A stretch of DNA of 64,000 nucleotides from Lagopus muta. Lineage: Eukaryota > Chordata > Aves > Galliformes > Phasianidae. The notes beneath the pieces were generated by a model that saw only the letters and a list, made by a program, of their open reading frames with translations, made no database searches and was not told where the DNA came from. The stretch is taken from NCBI RefSeq assembly GCF_023343835.1, contig NC_064438.1, forward strand, positions 59,296,578 through 59,360,577, in the 5' to 3' direction. The stretch's first letter is position 1. Each line of letters opens with the position of its first letter. This document shows positions 49,689 to 62,342 of this stretch, in pieces. The translations under genes were made by a program, and so were the position numbers.

Positions 49689-50596
49689 TCACAGAATGAT
49701 AAAATCATAGAATCACAGAATTGCTCAGGTTGGAAAAGACCTTAAGGATCATCGAGTCCAACTACAGCCCAACCATCCTACCCCAACTCTAACAGCCCAC
49801 CCCTACATCACGGCCCTGAGCACCACATCCAAACGATTTCTAAGCACATCCAGGGATGGTGACTCAACCACCTCCCTGGGCAGCCCATGGCAGTGCTTCA
49901 CAGCCCTTTCTGCAAAGACGTGTTTCCTGATATCCAACCTAAAGCTCCCCTGCTGCAACTTGAGGCCATTTCCCCTCATCCTGTTCACCTGTTCACCAGT
50001 GAGAAGAGACCAGCCCCGCTCTGCTGCAATCACCTTTCAGATATTGGAAGAGAGCCATCAGGTCTCCCCTCAGCCTCCTCCAATCAGCCCCAGTTCCTTC
50101 AGTCTCTCCAAGCCCTTCACAGCCTTGTTGCCCGTCTTTGCACCTGCTGCAGCACCTCCATGTCCTTTCTGTACTGAGGTGCCCAAAACTGAACCCAGCA
50201 CTCGAGGTGAGGCCTCACCAGTGCTGAGTACAGGGCAGGATGACTTCCCCAGTCCTGCTCACCACAGCATTCCTGTCACAAGCCAGGATGCCACTGGCCT
50301 TCTTGGCCACCTGGGCACACTGCTGGCTCATATTTAGCCGACTGTCCATCAAGGTCCCTTTCTGTCAGGCAGCTTTCCAGCCACTCCTCCCCAGGCCTGC
50401 AGGGCTGCCTGGGGTTGTTGTGACCAAAATGCAGCACCCAACACTTGGCCCTATTGAAACTCATACAGTTAACCTTGGCCCATTGATCCAGTCTATCCAG
50501 GGCCCTCTGCAGTGCCCTTCTCCCCTCAGGCAGATCAACACTCCCTCCCAACTTGGTGTCATCTGCAGACTTTGTGATGGTGCACTCAATCCCCTC
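49689..50596 (-). mobile_element. CR1 LINE 3' portion with end of ORF2 and 3' UTR
   Basis: About 900 bp of antisense CR1. On the minus strand it encodes decayed ORF2 C-terminal sequence ([20 protein letters not shown], then HFGHNNPRQ and GEEWLESCL at 50276-50551) and then the 3' UTR ending in the terminal ATTCTATGA-type repeats near 49689-49720. The frame is interrupted, so the copy is inactive and 5'-truncated. Confidence 0.93.
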
Positions 50597-51330
50597 AAAT
50601 CACAGAATCCTCACAGCATCGCAGAGTCCCACAACCACAGGGGTTGGAAAGGAATTCTGAAGATTACTCAGTTCAACCCCTCATTAAAACAGTTCCCCAG
50701 GGCAGGATGCACAGGAAAGTGGGGGCTGGGGGGGGAAGGGGAGAAGTTGGATCTCTCCACAGAGGAGACACCGCCACTCAGTGCCAGGACTCTCACAGCA
50801 CAGAGCTCTTTCTCACGGCCATACAGATCTGCCTGGCTCCAGTCTGTGCCTGGTGCCCCTTGTCCCGGCACTGGGCACCACACAGCCTGGCCCCATCCCC
50901 AGCCCTGCCCTGCAGATATCCACCTGCGCTGCTCACATCCCCTCAGCCTTCTCTCCTCCACCTGCACAGCCCTGGGGCTCTCAGCCCGTCCCATAGGGAG
51001 GTGCTCCAGGTGTCCCTGCCATCTCCGCTCCCTCCTCCAGGCTCTCCCAGCAGTTCCCATCTGCCTGGTGCTGGGGAACCAAGAACCAGTTCAATTCTGT
51101 GAACTGGTTGCAGTGCTCCAGCTGCGGCCTCCTCAGTGCAGAGCAGAATGGAGAATGGGAAAAATTCCCTTGGTCTGCTGGCCACGCTCTGAGCAATGCA
51201 CCCCAGGGTACCAATGGCCTTCTTAGCCACCAGCGCACACTGCTGGCTTATGGTCACCCAGTTGACAAATAGCACATCCTGGTTCTTCTCTACAGAGCTC
51301 CTTCCAGCCTGTCCTGAAGGCACCTCCAGC
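50597..51330 (-). mobile_element. Second CR1 LINE 3' portion, abutting the first
   Basis: A new antisense CR1 tail (AATCACAGAATCCTCACAGC, then GGGGTTGGAAAGGAATTCTG) starts exactly where the first copy ends. It runs through CAGTGCTCCAGCTGCGGCCT and GCACACTGCTGGCTTATGGT. The minus strand keeps the ORF2 stretch NWVTISQQCALVAKKAIGTL. Sequence differences suggest a different CR1 subfamily from its neighbour. Confidence 0.88.
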
Positions 51331-53079
51331 CACCTCTTTCCACAAGGACAGCAGTAAGACTCAGGCTCTCAGGCAGCACGGCCACAGCTTGTGCCTGTGC
51401 TCATCCTAGGACACCTGAAGGCTGCTCTGTCAGCAGAGCCCAGCCATGCCCCCATGCAAGAGCGGAGGGCACTGCTCACCTCAGCCTCTCGCTGCAAGGT
51501 TCCACTGCACACAGCCACAGGGTGCTGTGGAGGCACTGCAGAAGCCTCACCGTGGAGCTGATGGGTGCACGTGGGTATGACAGTGTCCCTGAAACGGGGC
51601 ACTGCGCAGGTCCCCAGACTGCGGGCCAGAGAGCCACTGAGAGCATCAGTCACAGAAGAGACCTTGTAAAGGTAACAACCCTCAACCAACGTGAAGACAC
51701 CCTCAGGAGAGGAGAGCTTCCACCCACGGTAGCATGTAACATGTTGATGTTGTAACATGGCGATGGTGACCATTTCTGACCAGCACGTGCAGCGGCACAG
51801 ACACAAAGCTGCATGTTGTGACGGTGTGAAAGCATCGTTCCCCACAGCTACCCTGAATGTACTGCCATCGTTTGCCAGTGTTACAACTGCTACTGCTGAT
51901 TGCTGTTTGCTCCTTTTACTGTACTAAAGAAAGCAACAGAAATGCAAAAGCAGCACTGCTGGTCCATCCTTATCACTCCCACTGCACTGAAGGCTCCGAG
52001 ATATGCAAATATTTTCTCATACTGAATTTTTTGCTGCAAAGAACTGAAGCTAACTGACTTTCTTGTAATAAAAAGCCTTTTCCTGAAAATCAAGTTTTAT
52101 TTTAAAGAATCCAGAACTTTCTTGCTTTAATTTCCAGTTTTGCTATCAAAGTTCTTACTTTTCCATCTTTTTGTTCTTCTTTCTAATCTTCTTGTTTAAG
52201 CTTACAATTAAAAATAAGAGAGAGAAAGATGGAGAAAAATTGAGTATTATAGAGTTCCAGTACTGGGACACATTAGACCATGGCAGCACTTCAGTGCTCC
52301 CACAGCAGGAAATCATTTCCAACTTATTTTGCCACTCAGAAGTACTGGTTTTGTGAGTATGTAGCTACAGCTTTCCCAGAAACAGGGCTTTTATGTCTTT
52401 GGAAAGATAAATGACTTCTATATATCCCAGTTATGCTTTCCTGCCAGGATTGCACATTTTGCGCATCAGAGACTTTTTGTGGTAACCAATGCAGCTGCAC
52501 AGTTGTCCAGTTACCGGCCAGGTGCTGCAGTGTGGGAGGAAGATGAGCTCCTTCCTGGCCGGACCAACCCACGTCTGTGCCCTCCAGGCTGCCAGACTGA
52601 AGCACTCTGCAGGTCTGGGTGCTGCTTCAGGGCTGCTCCCATCTGGACATTACTCATGTGCCAACTGCATGTGTCTGACTGCAAGCTCTGCAGAGCAGCA
52701 CTTCTGTGTGCAACATGTGCCACGGTGGGACTCCGCTGTGTGAGTGTTCATATGCTGCTCTACGTCAGCACATATATTTTGAGACTGCAAGTCTCCAAAC
52801 CACGGACACAGCCCAGCCGCAGCCCAGCGCTGCACGTCTGTTGAAGGGCTCCATCCCTCCTCCTCTGCCACTCCACTGCACTGTGAGAGATTGAGTCTCC
52901 GAGCACAGAAACTTGCTGGTTTTTCTTCTCATCAGACAGAATGTGGGTGCTGCTTTTAAATGTCACCTCCCAGAGAGCTGACCGGCACTGGTGTGCAGCA
53001 GCAGGGGAAGCCACCCCCGGTCTCTCTCACTCCCACGTCCAGCAGCCAGGCATAACTTCTCTGTACCACAGCTCTGCTG
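51331..53079. other. Noncoding, no recognisable feature
   Basis: Open frames are short and unsupported. A T-rich stretch is at 52080-52200. Confidence 0.45.
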
Positions 53080-53400
53080 CACCGTGTCTGCTGCACACCA
53101 CAGCTCTGCTGCACCATGCCTGTTCTGCATCACAGCATTTCTGCACTACTTCTGTTCTGCACCACATTTCCACTGCACCATGGCTGCTCTGCATCATGGT
53201 TCTGCTACATCATGCTCCACTGCACAACAGCTCCACTGCACCGTGGCCTCTCTGCATCACAACTCAGCTGCACCACAGCTCTCCTGCAGCACAGTTCCAC
53301 TGCACCATGGCTGCACACAGATCTGATGCACCACATCTGCACCACAGCTCCTCTGCACCACGGCTGCTGTACACCACAGCCCCTCTGCACTGTGGCAACT
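53080..53400. repeat. Degenerate minisatellite rich in CTCTGCACCACAGCT
   Basis: Variants of CTGCACCA(C/T)(A/G)GCT(C/G)CTCTGCA recur about every 22-25 bp for roughly 320 bp. Divergence between neighbours is high. Open frames of up to 196 codons across it on both strands are produced by the stop-free unit. Confidence 0.8.
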
Positions 53401-55964
53401 CTTTGCACTCTGCTGCAACACCAGAGCAGCACCGCAGGGGTTGTGAGGCCACAGCAACTGGAGGTGTGGGGATTTCGGGGGGATACGTAACTGCCAGCTG
53501 CAGCCCAACAGGCCACCACAAGCAGCCATGATGCTCCCAGTACCCGGCAGCTCCCAGCAATGCCTTGACCCACAGCAGCAGCTGTGCAACATGCCACATC
53601 CCTCAGCCCTACAACCTGCTCTGTTCTGACAGTGCTGGTGGGGGAGTAGCACAGGTAGCAGCCCAGCAGCACCTTGCTGGTGGTGAGCCTGGAGACAGCA
53701 ACAGCATCTCCAGCACTGTCCAGCCACGTTGCTACCATGCAGAAGCTGCTGGGACAGCAGAAACAACAAATAAGATGGTTAGAAACAGTAGAGACAGCAG
53801 CTGCCAGGACATCTCACCCAGGTAAAGGAATGGAACCTCAGGAGAGATGCCCTTAAGGCAAGAAAATAGTCTTTTTAATCCAAAGACAGCAAATTCCTGC
53901 AATCCTGTGGTGCAACCACTACCCCTGCCCTCACCCCCTCTGCAGACTCCATCCTCACCACAGCCTTCTCTGGGATCCAGGCCACAGCTGAGTGCTGATG
54001 GCAGTGCTTGTGAGCAGGCAGCCACACCATGACTGCATGACTGGCTGCATCCTCTCCATGGCACAGCAGTGGTCAAGGGAGCTCAGCGATGTGCTGAAGA
54101 TATGGGAGCCACTACACAGCACAGCACAGCCCCATCTGACAGATATCATCTGAAGATGACAACGTACAGGAAATGGGTTTCGCACAGAGCAGGGCAGTGG
54201 AGCCACAGCATGAGACAGCCCACAGCACCAGGAAGGAATATAGCAATGCTTCACTCTATTCTACCCATTTAAATTAAAGAAATGTGCTGCTTTGCTATTT
54301 GAATTCAGTTAAACTCTCATTTACATATGCACAACAAACAAACAAACAAACAAATCCCAAAAGCACTGAGCACCATCTCCTCGTGATACCACGTCAGCCT
54401 TCTACTCAATCTCTGAATGAGATCTGACCATCCTTATTGCATCTTTTCAGTGTAAAGAGCTGTCTTGATGCACAATTTCCTTCCAACATTTGACACTCTC
54501 AGCACATGCACCCACCACAGCACAGCTGGAAATATATTGGAGAAGACCTTTTGCAAAGCAAAGCAATTCCATTTGGAAGCCTGGTGTCCCTCAGTAGCCG
54601 AATCTAACGAAACAGCAGAGGCAGAAGGGCTCAGCCATCAGCTCTGTCCTCAGTGATAACAGGCGTAATCCACTCATATAGTGTGAAAAATTGGCACTGC
54701 ATGGGACACGAGCAGAGCCTACCAGCAACCATGACCTGACCACAGCGTCAGGTGGGAAAGGCAGCACTGTGCGCACGCTGAGCTGCACACTGAGCACCCA
54801 CAATTTGTGCTCACTGCCTGCAGGCAGCACTGCTCTGCCTGTCTGCTCCTCTGCCCCGTCTGGCATAGGCCAGCAGCACAGCACTGCTCCTCCCTGCTCT
54901 CAGCCTGCAGATAGATCAAACCACAGGATGACAGACAGTGGCCAAGCCTCTGCTGTCCCATGGCAGGATGTGCCCACGCAGCCCATGGGACGGGGCGAAG
55001 CACTGCTCAGAGCATGACGAGGCACAGAGTGCCCGGACACCAGGCACAGGCAGCTCCACAGCTGGGTCTGCTGGGAGCTGCTGCTCTGGCACTGCAGAGA
55101 CGAAGCCAACACTACAGAGATGATAAAGCCAACTTCAAATCACATCGGTTCTGCAGTCAGGTTGTAGTTTCCATTCCTGTCCTCATTTGTGGAGGAACTG
55201 ATTTTCCTTCCATTGTTTTCTTCCCCTTCATTAATTTGTAAAAGGTATCCTCCTTCCCCTCCGTCCTTCCAACTGCCATTAACTCATTCATGTGCCATTA
55301 TCTTTTCCATGCAAGTGCTGGCTGGTAATTGGGAGCACTGCAGAGACCATTGCTCCAGGATGCCCAAAGGTGTTGTATTTGCAATTAATTTCCTGATGGA
55401 ACAGCATCCGTTCATCAATACGGAGTGACATTTGGAAGTATTTAGATACCATCTCACTGCACTGTGACTGTACCATATTAACGTGCTAAGTACTTTATGG
55501 GAATGAATGTCATGCCAAAGTTACAGCCTTAGAGGGAAGCAACAGGGCACAGGTAAATAGAAAATAAGACATTGCAGCATGACATTAAAATAGAAAGTGT
55601 CTACAGAGCTGAGCACTGCCAGCCTGTGACAGCTCACACCAAACATCAGGGAAGAGCTGCTCGGCTGTGACTGACCACAGAGATCCCAAGCTTCCACTTT
55701 GGCCCTCCAAGAAAACAGGCTCAATCTTACAATTTTGGGAAGGATTTGTAGAAGCTGCTGGAGCTTCTGTGAGAGCAGCAGTGCAGGGGGAGGTGTGCAA
55801 CATTTCAAGCACTGCAAGAGCACACGAATGCAGCAGGAACACCAGACTGTGCGAGTAGGGGCTGAGCACCCAGGGCCCTGCACCAGACAAGGCTGGAAAG
55901 GCAGCCCCCAGCAGGTTGGGGCTGCATGGGCTCTCACTGCTCCTGCAGCCTCATCACATGGGAA
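53401..55964. other. Noncoding, with one tetranucleotide repeat
   Basis: A short (AAAC)n repeat is at 54331-54354. No gene, RNA or transposon end was recognised. Confidence 0.45.
54331..54354. repeat. (AAAC)n microsatellite
   Basis: Five or so AAAC units in tandem. Confidence 0.85.
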
Positions 55965-56024
55965 CAGCATTGGAAGGATGGCACTGTGAGGATGGTGTTG
56001 GAAGGACAGCACTGGAAGGGTCAT
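55965..56024. repeat. Minisatellite, left part (GTTGGAAGGATGGC-like)
   Basis: Units such as CATTGGAAGGATGGCACTG, GAGGATGGTGTTGGAAGGAC and AGCACTGGAAGGGTC lie in tandem and match the array right of the CR1 copy. Confidence 0.75.
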
Positions 56025-56345
56025 GGAATGGAGTCACACAATGGTTTGGGTGGAATGGACCTTTATGATCACCCAATTCCAGCCCCTGCTGCAGGCAGTG
56101 ACACCTCCTATAGCCCAGGTTGCTCACAGCCCCATCCAGCCTGGCCTTGAGCGCTTCCAGGGAGGCATGCTATAACCTCGCTGTGCAACCTGTTCCAGTG
56201 TCTCTTCACCCTCACAGTAAAGAATTTCTTCCTAACATCTAGTCTAAATCTGCCCTCTTCCAGTTTAAAACCATTTCCCCTCTTCCTGTCACTACCTGCC
56301 CTTATCAAAAGCCCCTCCCCAGCTTTCCTGTAGGCTCCTTCAGAT
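56025..56345 (-). mobile_element. CR1 3' portion inserted in a minisatellite
   Basis: The antisense CR1 order is CACAATGGTTTGGGTGGAAT, CAGCCTGGCCTTGAGCGCTT, TGTTCCAGTGTCTCTTCACC, TAAAGAATTTCTTCCTAACA, CAGCTTTCCTGTAGGCTCCT. The same minisatellite unit lies on both sides, so the element landed inside the array. Confidence 0.92.
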
Positions 56346-56475
56346 CCTGGAAGGATGGCATTGGAAGGATGGTGTAAGGACAGTGTCGCACAGTGTTGGA
56401 AGGATGGAGTTGGAAGGACAGTACTGGAGAGACAGTGTTGGAGGGATGGTGTTGAAATGATGGCACTGAGAGGAC
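56346..56475. repeat. Minisatellite, right part
   Basis: TGGAAGGATGGCATTGGAAG, GATGGTGTAAGGACAGTGTC and further GTTGGAAGGA(T/C)(G/A)G variants continue the array seen left of the CR1 copy. Confidence 0.75.
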
Positions 56476-59400
56476 TCTGTCTCTGCTGATGAAAAAGTTG
56501 GGAAACCTGTACCCTAACCCTTTGTCTTTGAAGCCTGGTTGCCATGGTTACTACACAAAGGCCTTGCAGCAGCTGGAAAATCAGCATTCATCTCTCCTTT
56601 CACCCAAAAAAGTGCATGCTTCTTCCCTGCACCAGGTTTTTCCTGCAGGATTTTATGATATAGTACTCCACAAAGTGCCCAGACAGAGACGCACACTGCT
56701 CCCAGCTGCAGAAATCCCCGTGCTGGGCTTTGGTGTCCCAGCAGCAATGCCAGACCCAGCTCAGCAGTGGGCACCTTTTGCACTTCTGACCCTGGCAGGG
56801 GAATGGCTCACTGCCAGGCTCCCATTTATTTTACCTTGTGTGCCTCCCGTGCTGCAAGGCCCTCTGCTCAGACACCAGCAGGCTGGGGTCTTCCTTCTGA
56901 CAGACAGTAACCCCATGACAAGTGCAGCTGAGAAAGTAAGTGCCACAGAACACAGGGATGGCTTATGTGCCATTCCTCAGTCCTCAAAGTTGACTCTCCT
57001 GTGCTGTCAGATGCTTCCATTAGGCCAGCATGGACAGGCTACACAAGTTCATTTTATGTCTGCATTTGCACTCAGGTGCATATATACACCCTACATTTGC
57101 AGTTAACACATAACAAAGTAGTCACTGTCTGATCTGTGCTGCAAATTACCATAATTACCATTTTGTCATGGAATTGCATGGGAAAAAAAAAACAAACAAA
57201 ACCAACCAAACAACAGAGTATGTTTTTGGACAGTGAAATGTCCCGGTCCTTCTGGAAAGTTCTGGCAGTGCAGAAACACCTTCTGCACCCTCCTGGCCTC
57301 AGCCACACACTCGTGTTGGGCTGACCATGCTGCGTTACCCAGCTGAAACCACATCAGAAAGGAATGCCAGTAAAAATATTCACAAATTTGCCGTTCTAAC
57401 CACTGCTCAGCAGCAGCCTCCAGAGCTACTCACATGGAGCGTGGGTTTGTCCCTCCAGGCAGCAGCAGGCCATGCAGCAGGGTTCCCTGGTGAGACAGCT
57501 GTGGACCTGCTGGTACCCCGCTGCCTCCGCGCTGACCCACGAGGGTGCTGAGCTGGAGCTCTACCTGTGCTCACCCCATGACAAGGGCACTGCAGCACCC
57601 TGCAGGGGCACCTGTCCCAGCCTTCCTCCAACAGGCTTTTGTGAGGCACAGTTATTCCCTTCAGCTTTTGTCATTTTGGTCCAGAAGCCAGAAAGCAGAC
57701 TGTCGCTGAGCTGGAAAGCAGAGCTCAAGACTCTGACCTGGCTGGCATCCACATCTTGACATCGGCAGGTCAGCCTTTCACTAATTGAATTATACCTCCA
57801 TTACTTAATAAACAAAGAGTACTCTCCACATTATAACGATGTAATCCTTTAATTGGTTTATGAGCACCAAGTCCCACGGGGAGTGTCACAAATCCATCAG
57901 GATGCCCTGAGCACTGCGTTTCTGAGCTACAGAGATAAGGAGTGTCACAGCATCTCCCAGCCTGGGCTAAGCCTGCACGTGAGCAAGCCAGCACCTGCAC
58001 CGCAGCAGCCAGCTCCAGCAGCACCCAGTTCCACCCAGACAACCCTCTGCTGCAGGGCTGTCCCACCATGGGCACCCAGAGCTGCTCCCAGGAGTGGCTG
58101 TGGGGCAGCATACAGCCACGCTCTCAATGTGCTCCAGTCTCTGCCCCTGTCCTGTCCATCAAGCCCTACCAACGCTGGCCCAGCGCAATCCCAAAGACGC
58201 ACACAGTTATGGACATCACATCCCCACCCACTCTGTGTCACCTGAAATGCCCTCCTGTTGCCCCCTGCCACTAACCAGCATAAACACAAGCCAACATGAG
58301 TCAGGGAGATGAGCATGCTTTGCCAAGGCAGCAGCATCTTGTCTCAGGGACGCTACTCTTGAAGCACACTGGACAGCCTCCCTCCTGGTGCCCCGCTTAT
58401 ACAATTCTAAGGTCAGAATCAGCCCTCCAATGCAAAAAACTCTACTTTCACACCTTCATACCCAGCACTACTTACAATCCCTGCACCTCAACAGGAGCTG
58501 AAGAGGATGAACTGCAGGCTGCTGTTCCCATGGCTGATACAGCTTCTGAGGGGAAGCGGCCCAACACAGAATGCACCACTGCCCTAGAGACAGTTTGGAC
58601 TGGATTCTGCATCCAGCAGCAAAGGAGAAGCACAGCATCCCCCCAGAGCCCGATTCTTCTGATTTATGCAGTAACTGTAATGCCTGCACCCTTCGCTCTC
58701 CTCAGCTCCCTTCACATTCTCAGTATAAGTCAGGAAAGCTTTAGTGACCGTCAGGAAACCATCTGGGGATCTGATTTCACCTGCAGCCTGAATCTCAGTC
58801 AGCAATGAGGGTGCCTGCATTCCAAGAACCTCTCCTTCTTACTGCCAGAATTTTACTCCTAATTATTGTCATCTCCTTCTTGTCGTTATGTTAGCTTTCC
58901 AGTGCACACCAAATGCAGTACACAGGCTTCTTGAAGGCTTCTTAGACTAAATTAAGCGTGTTGAGCTGAGCTGCCTGTGTCTTCCCATGGAAGACAACAA
59001 CAGGACAGATGTGAATGGCACAAGGCTGCAGCACTCAAACAGAGCCAACGACAATCACGTGGCTCATCAGTGTAAGTAATCAAAGGACGTTTTCCTAAGC
59101 AGTTTGTCTTTTACTCATTTTCATGTATTTCACAGGGCTACCCTAGGAACATTCGTTTAGAAACTGCTTTTCCAATCTCCCACAGAAATTCATACAACTG
59201 CCATTTGTATCGAGCAGACAGCTGTGACGACCCATCTTGATCTACTCTGCCTTTTTCCACAGTATATATCATGTTTCCTTTCTATAAGTAAGGAAGGACA
59301 TGGGGGTTGCTTCTACACACAGAAGGTGTTTGCTTGAAGACTGCTTCTTAAATAAAACAAGTCAGGAACAGAGTGTCTGACCCAGGGCACTAATGGGCAA

Positions 59401-60603
59401 CAATGAATACAACAGAAATGTGAGCCTTGAGGGAAGCAGCCTCCCATTTCAACAACTGCATCAAAGTATGCATAGGTCAGGCCATCCCAACACAAAAGCA
59501 AACTGAAGTGCGCTCTGCTTGTTTACTTATTGTCGAGCAATCCAAGCCCTGCATGAGGTCACACAGACTAAAAGGACGAACGCCTTGTAGCACAACTCCT
59601 GCACTCACCATGGTGCCCTGGGTGGTGCTGCGAGCAGAGGAGGGCTCTAAGGCCCATATCAGCAGGGGAGCAGGGATGAGTTCTGCAGGTGATCCCAGTA
59701 TCCACCATGTGACATCCACAGGAGAGGTCTCTGGTGCCTCGGAAAGCAAGCAGCCAGCATTGTCCCTTTCTTCCCTTGCACTCATGGCCCTGGGACTGAG
59801 ACCAGAGCGAGCACAGCCATAGTGCAGGGCTGAGCCCACTTTTTATTTTTTTTTTTGGAGCTGGAACATGAGAACTGCACACTAGAGCGCTAAAGATTTC
59901 TGAAAATGTAATAAATAAATAATATAAAATAATAAAAGACTCCATTCTGCCACAAGAACTGCTCTGAAACATTTAATTGCAAAAACAGTTGGGGGAGCTG
60001 GACTGAACAGCCATGTACAGTGAGCTACTGATGGCTGCTCCCTGCAGGAAAGGCGGCAGCAGGGGCACAGTAGCTACCTGTTGCCACCTGCACACATATC
60101 TGTATTTTCAACAAACGATGAGCTGAAACATCTTCCTTCTACCTGTAACTTCAACAAACCTCTGTCTGGAACAATCGAAGTCACACTTCAGGGGAATAAC
60201 CATATCCCCATGGGCACTTCCACTAGACCATAATGGGAGGGTTTCTTGCTGCTTGCAGCCATAGAGATACAAAGATGGGGAAGCATAAGTGAGGCATCTG
60301 TGATGTTCACCAGAAGTTAGAGTGAGGGCTTCATGCAAGAAAATAAGCAATAGCTGAAAAGAAGGCTATACCCCAGAACAGGCTGCCAAATTGCAACGAC
60401 TGCCACATGATTGCTTGGTGACAGAGTCACATTTGTTTGGAGCAGCTCAAACCATCACTGTCACAGCCAGGGCATCGAATGATGAGGAGCCCAAAGAGCC
60501 CTTTACATGACTGTGAGTCTACTCCCTTCCCAAAATTTATCCCACAAGCAGAATCACAGAACTGCACTCTGAGGAGAACTGCAGAATTGCAGAGTAAATA
60601 ATG
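56476..60603. other. Noncoding unique sequence
   Basis: Open frames up to 205 codons exist but lack domains and are matched by frames on the other strand. An A/C-rich stretch lies at 57182-57214. No gene was recognised. Confidence 0.45.
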
Positions 60604-60960
60604 TCACAGAATCACAGAATTGTTGGGGTTGGAAGGGACCTCCAGAGATCATCGAGTCCAACCCCCCTGCCAAAGCAGGTTCCCTACACCATGTCCCCTT
60701 AATGCCTGACCCAAATCTATTCAGTTTAAACAATGCAAAACTGCTAACCTTTGTCCTATCACTACATCTCCTAACAGAGCCCCTCTCTAACTTTCTTGTA
60801 GACCGCCTTTAAATACTGGAATGCCACAGTGAGGGCTTCCTGGAGCCTCCCCTTCTATAGGCTGAACACCCCCTGCTCCGTAATCTGTCTTCTTACAAGA
60901 GGTGCTCCAGACCTGAGCATCCCCATGGCCTTCCCTGGACCCACTCTCACAGGACGTGCA
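60604..60960 (-). mobile_element. CR1 3' portion
   Basis: ATGTCACAGAATCACAGAAT, GTTGGGGTTGGAAGGGACCT, ATCATCGAGTCCAACCCCCC, CTTTGTCCTATCACTACATC, CTATAGGCTGAACACCCCCT and AGAGGTGCTCCAGACC give a clear antisense CR1 of about 350 bp. Confidence 0.93.
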
Positions 60961-62181
60961 CAGAGTCATGGAGTCGCAGCATGACACTGGGCTGTGCACG
61001 GAAACCTTCCCAGGAACCCCCTCCACAACCCATTGGATCTGCATGCTGCAGCCCCTAAGCTGCACTGTGAGGAAATGATCCGCGCACCACACGCCCAGCC
61101 CTGCCGCAAAAGGTCCCTGACCTGAGCATGCCGGGTGTTACTCAAGAAATCCCACGTCTGAACCTTAGGGCCAGCAGCACTGACACCTTTCTGGGTTTCC
61201 TATCTATCTGACTTTTTCTACCACGCTGCTGTTTACTTGAAGGTCTTCTCCTTACTGCTGTACTGCTGGTGGTCAGCCTTCCTCCTGCAGCAGATACTGA
61301 GCTGTTGCATCTCTTGCCACCGTCTCTCTTCTCTCTGTGTCCCTCAGGCACAGGGACTATGCAGAAAGAGGAATTATAAACTCAGGCAATACCAGATACG
61401 TGGCAACATAACAATGCTTTGGCAATGAAAACAGTTTTAGCCGTCTCTATTATAAAACAAACAAACAAAAAAACCCAAAAAATAGTTCAACGTGATCTTG
61501 ATAGAGAAACTTGAGCAACAAAAAAAAACTTCAAGGGAAAAAAAAAGGCATTCAACTGTTAATTAGCTAATTGTGTGCTCTCATGGAAATGATTTGCTGA
61601 GTTCTTGTTGAGAAACTTAGCTGGAAGACCAAGCTCAGTAATAAAGCAACAGACACAAGTTTTGCAGCACTGGGAACCAGCTACAGCATTCAGAGTTTGC
61701 TGGCCCCGTGCTATGCAATTAAAAAGGCCTTCACTGAGGTTTCCATTAGCCACTGAATTAGCCATGTGACAAATCATCTTTTGCATTATTCAGCCTGCTC
61801 AGGACAGACATTATCTGTAGAGTGATTTAACCCACAAGAACATGAGAGCTGCTACACCGGCTCGGGCCAGCAGAACAGCACCAGCCCCAAGCACAGTCAG
61901 CAAGCAAGGGAGGCACGGTGGAGCAGAGCCCTGCGGCCAGTGCTGCCATCCTCCTTCGCACCAGGCACTGCCTGGATGTGCACTCAGACAGGGACCTTCC
62001 CCCAGGTCTTACTCCCTGTAGGCACCACAGACTTCATTACACCCTTCTAAATGACAGGATGATTTGGCAGCTAAGACAGCTGTCACTGAAATCTGTGCCT
62101 CTGATCCACAGCAGGGCACTGGGCTCCTCTGGCTAGTCTGGATCTCAGAATGTCCACCTATAACTGCAGTAAGGCCACAGC
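60961..62181. other. Noncoding, no recognisable feature
   Basis: A-rich simple stretches occur at 61458-61548. No coding signal was seen. Confidence 0.45.
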
Positions 62182-62342
62182 ACAGGCTGTCCAGAGAAGC
62201 TGTGGATGCCCCACGCCTGGAGGTGTCCAAGGATGGTCGGGATGGGGCTCTGGGCAGCCTGGTCTACTGAGAGATGTTCCTGTTAGAACTGGATGACGAT
62301 TAGGAGCCCTTCCAACCCAAACCATTCTATGATTCATGATTC
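62182..62342 (+). mobile_element. CR1 3'-end fragment
   Basis: GAGAAGCTGTGGATGCCCCA, CCTGGAGGTGTCCAAGGATG, GGGCTCTGGGCAGCCTGGTC and CCCTTCCAACCCAAACCATT precede CTATGATTCATGATTC, the sense CR1 tail. Confidence 0.93.

Noticed and set aside
50240..51226. 328-codon plus-strand frame
   Set aside because: It runs antisense across two CR1 copies and is a repeat artefact.
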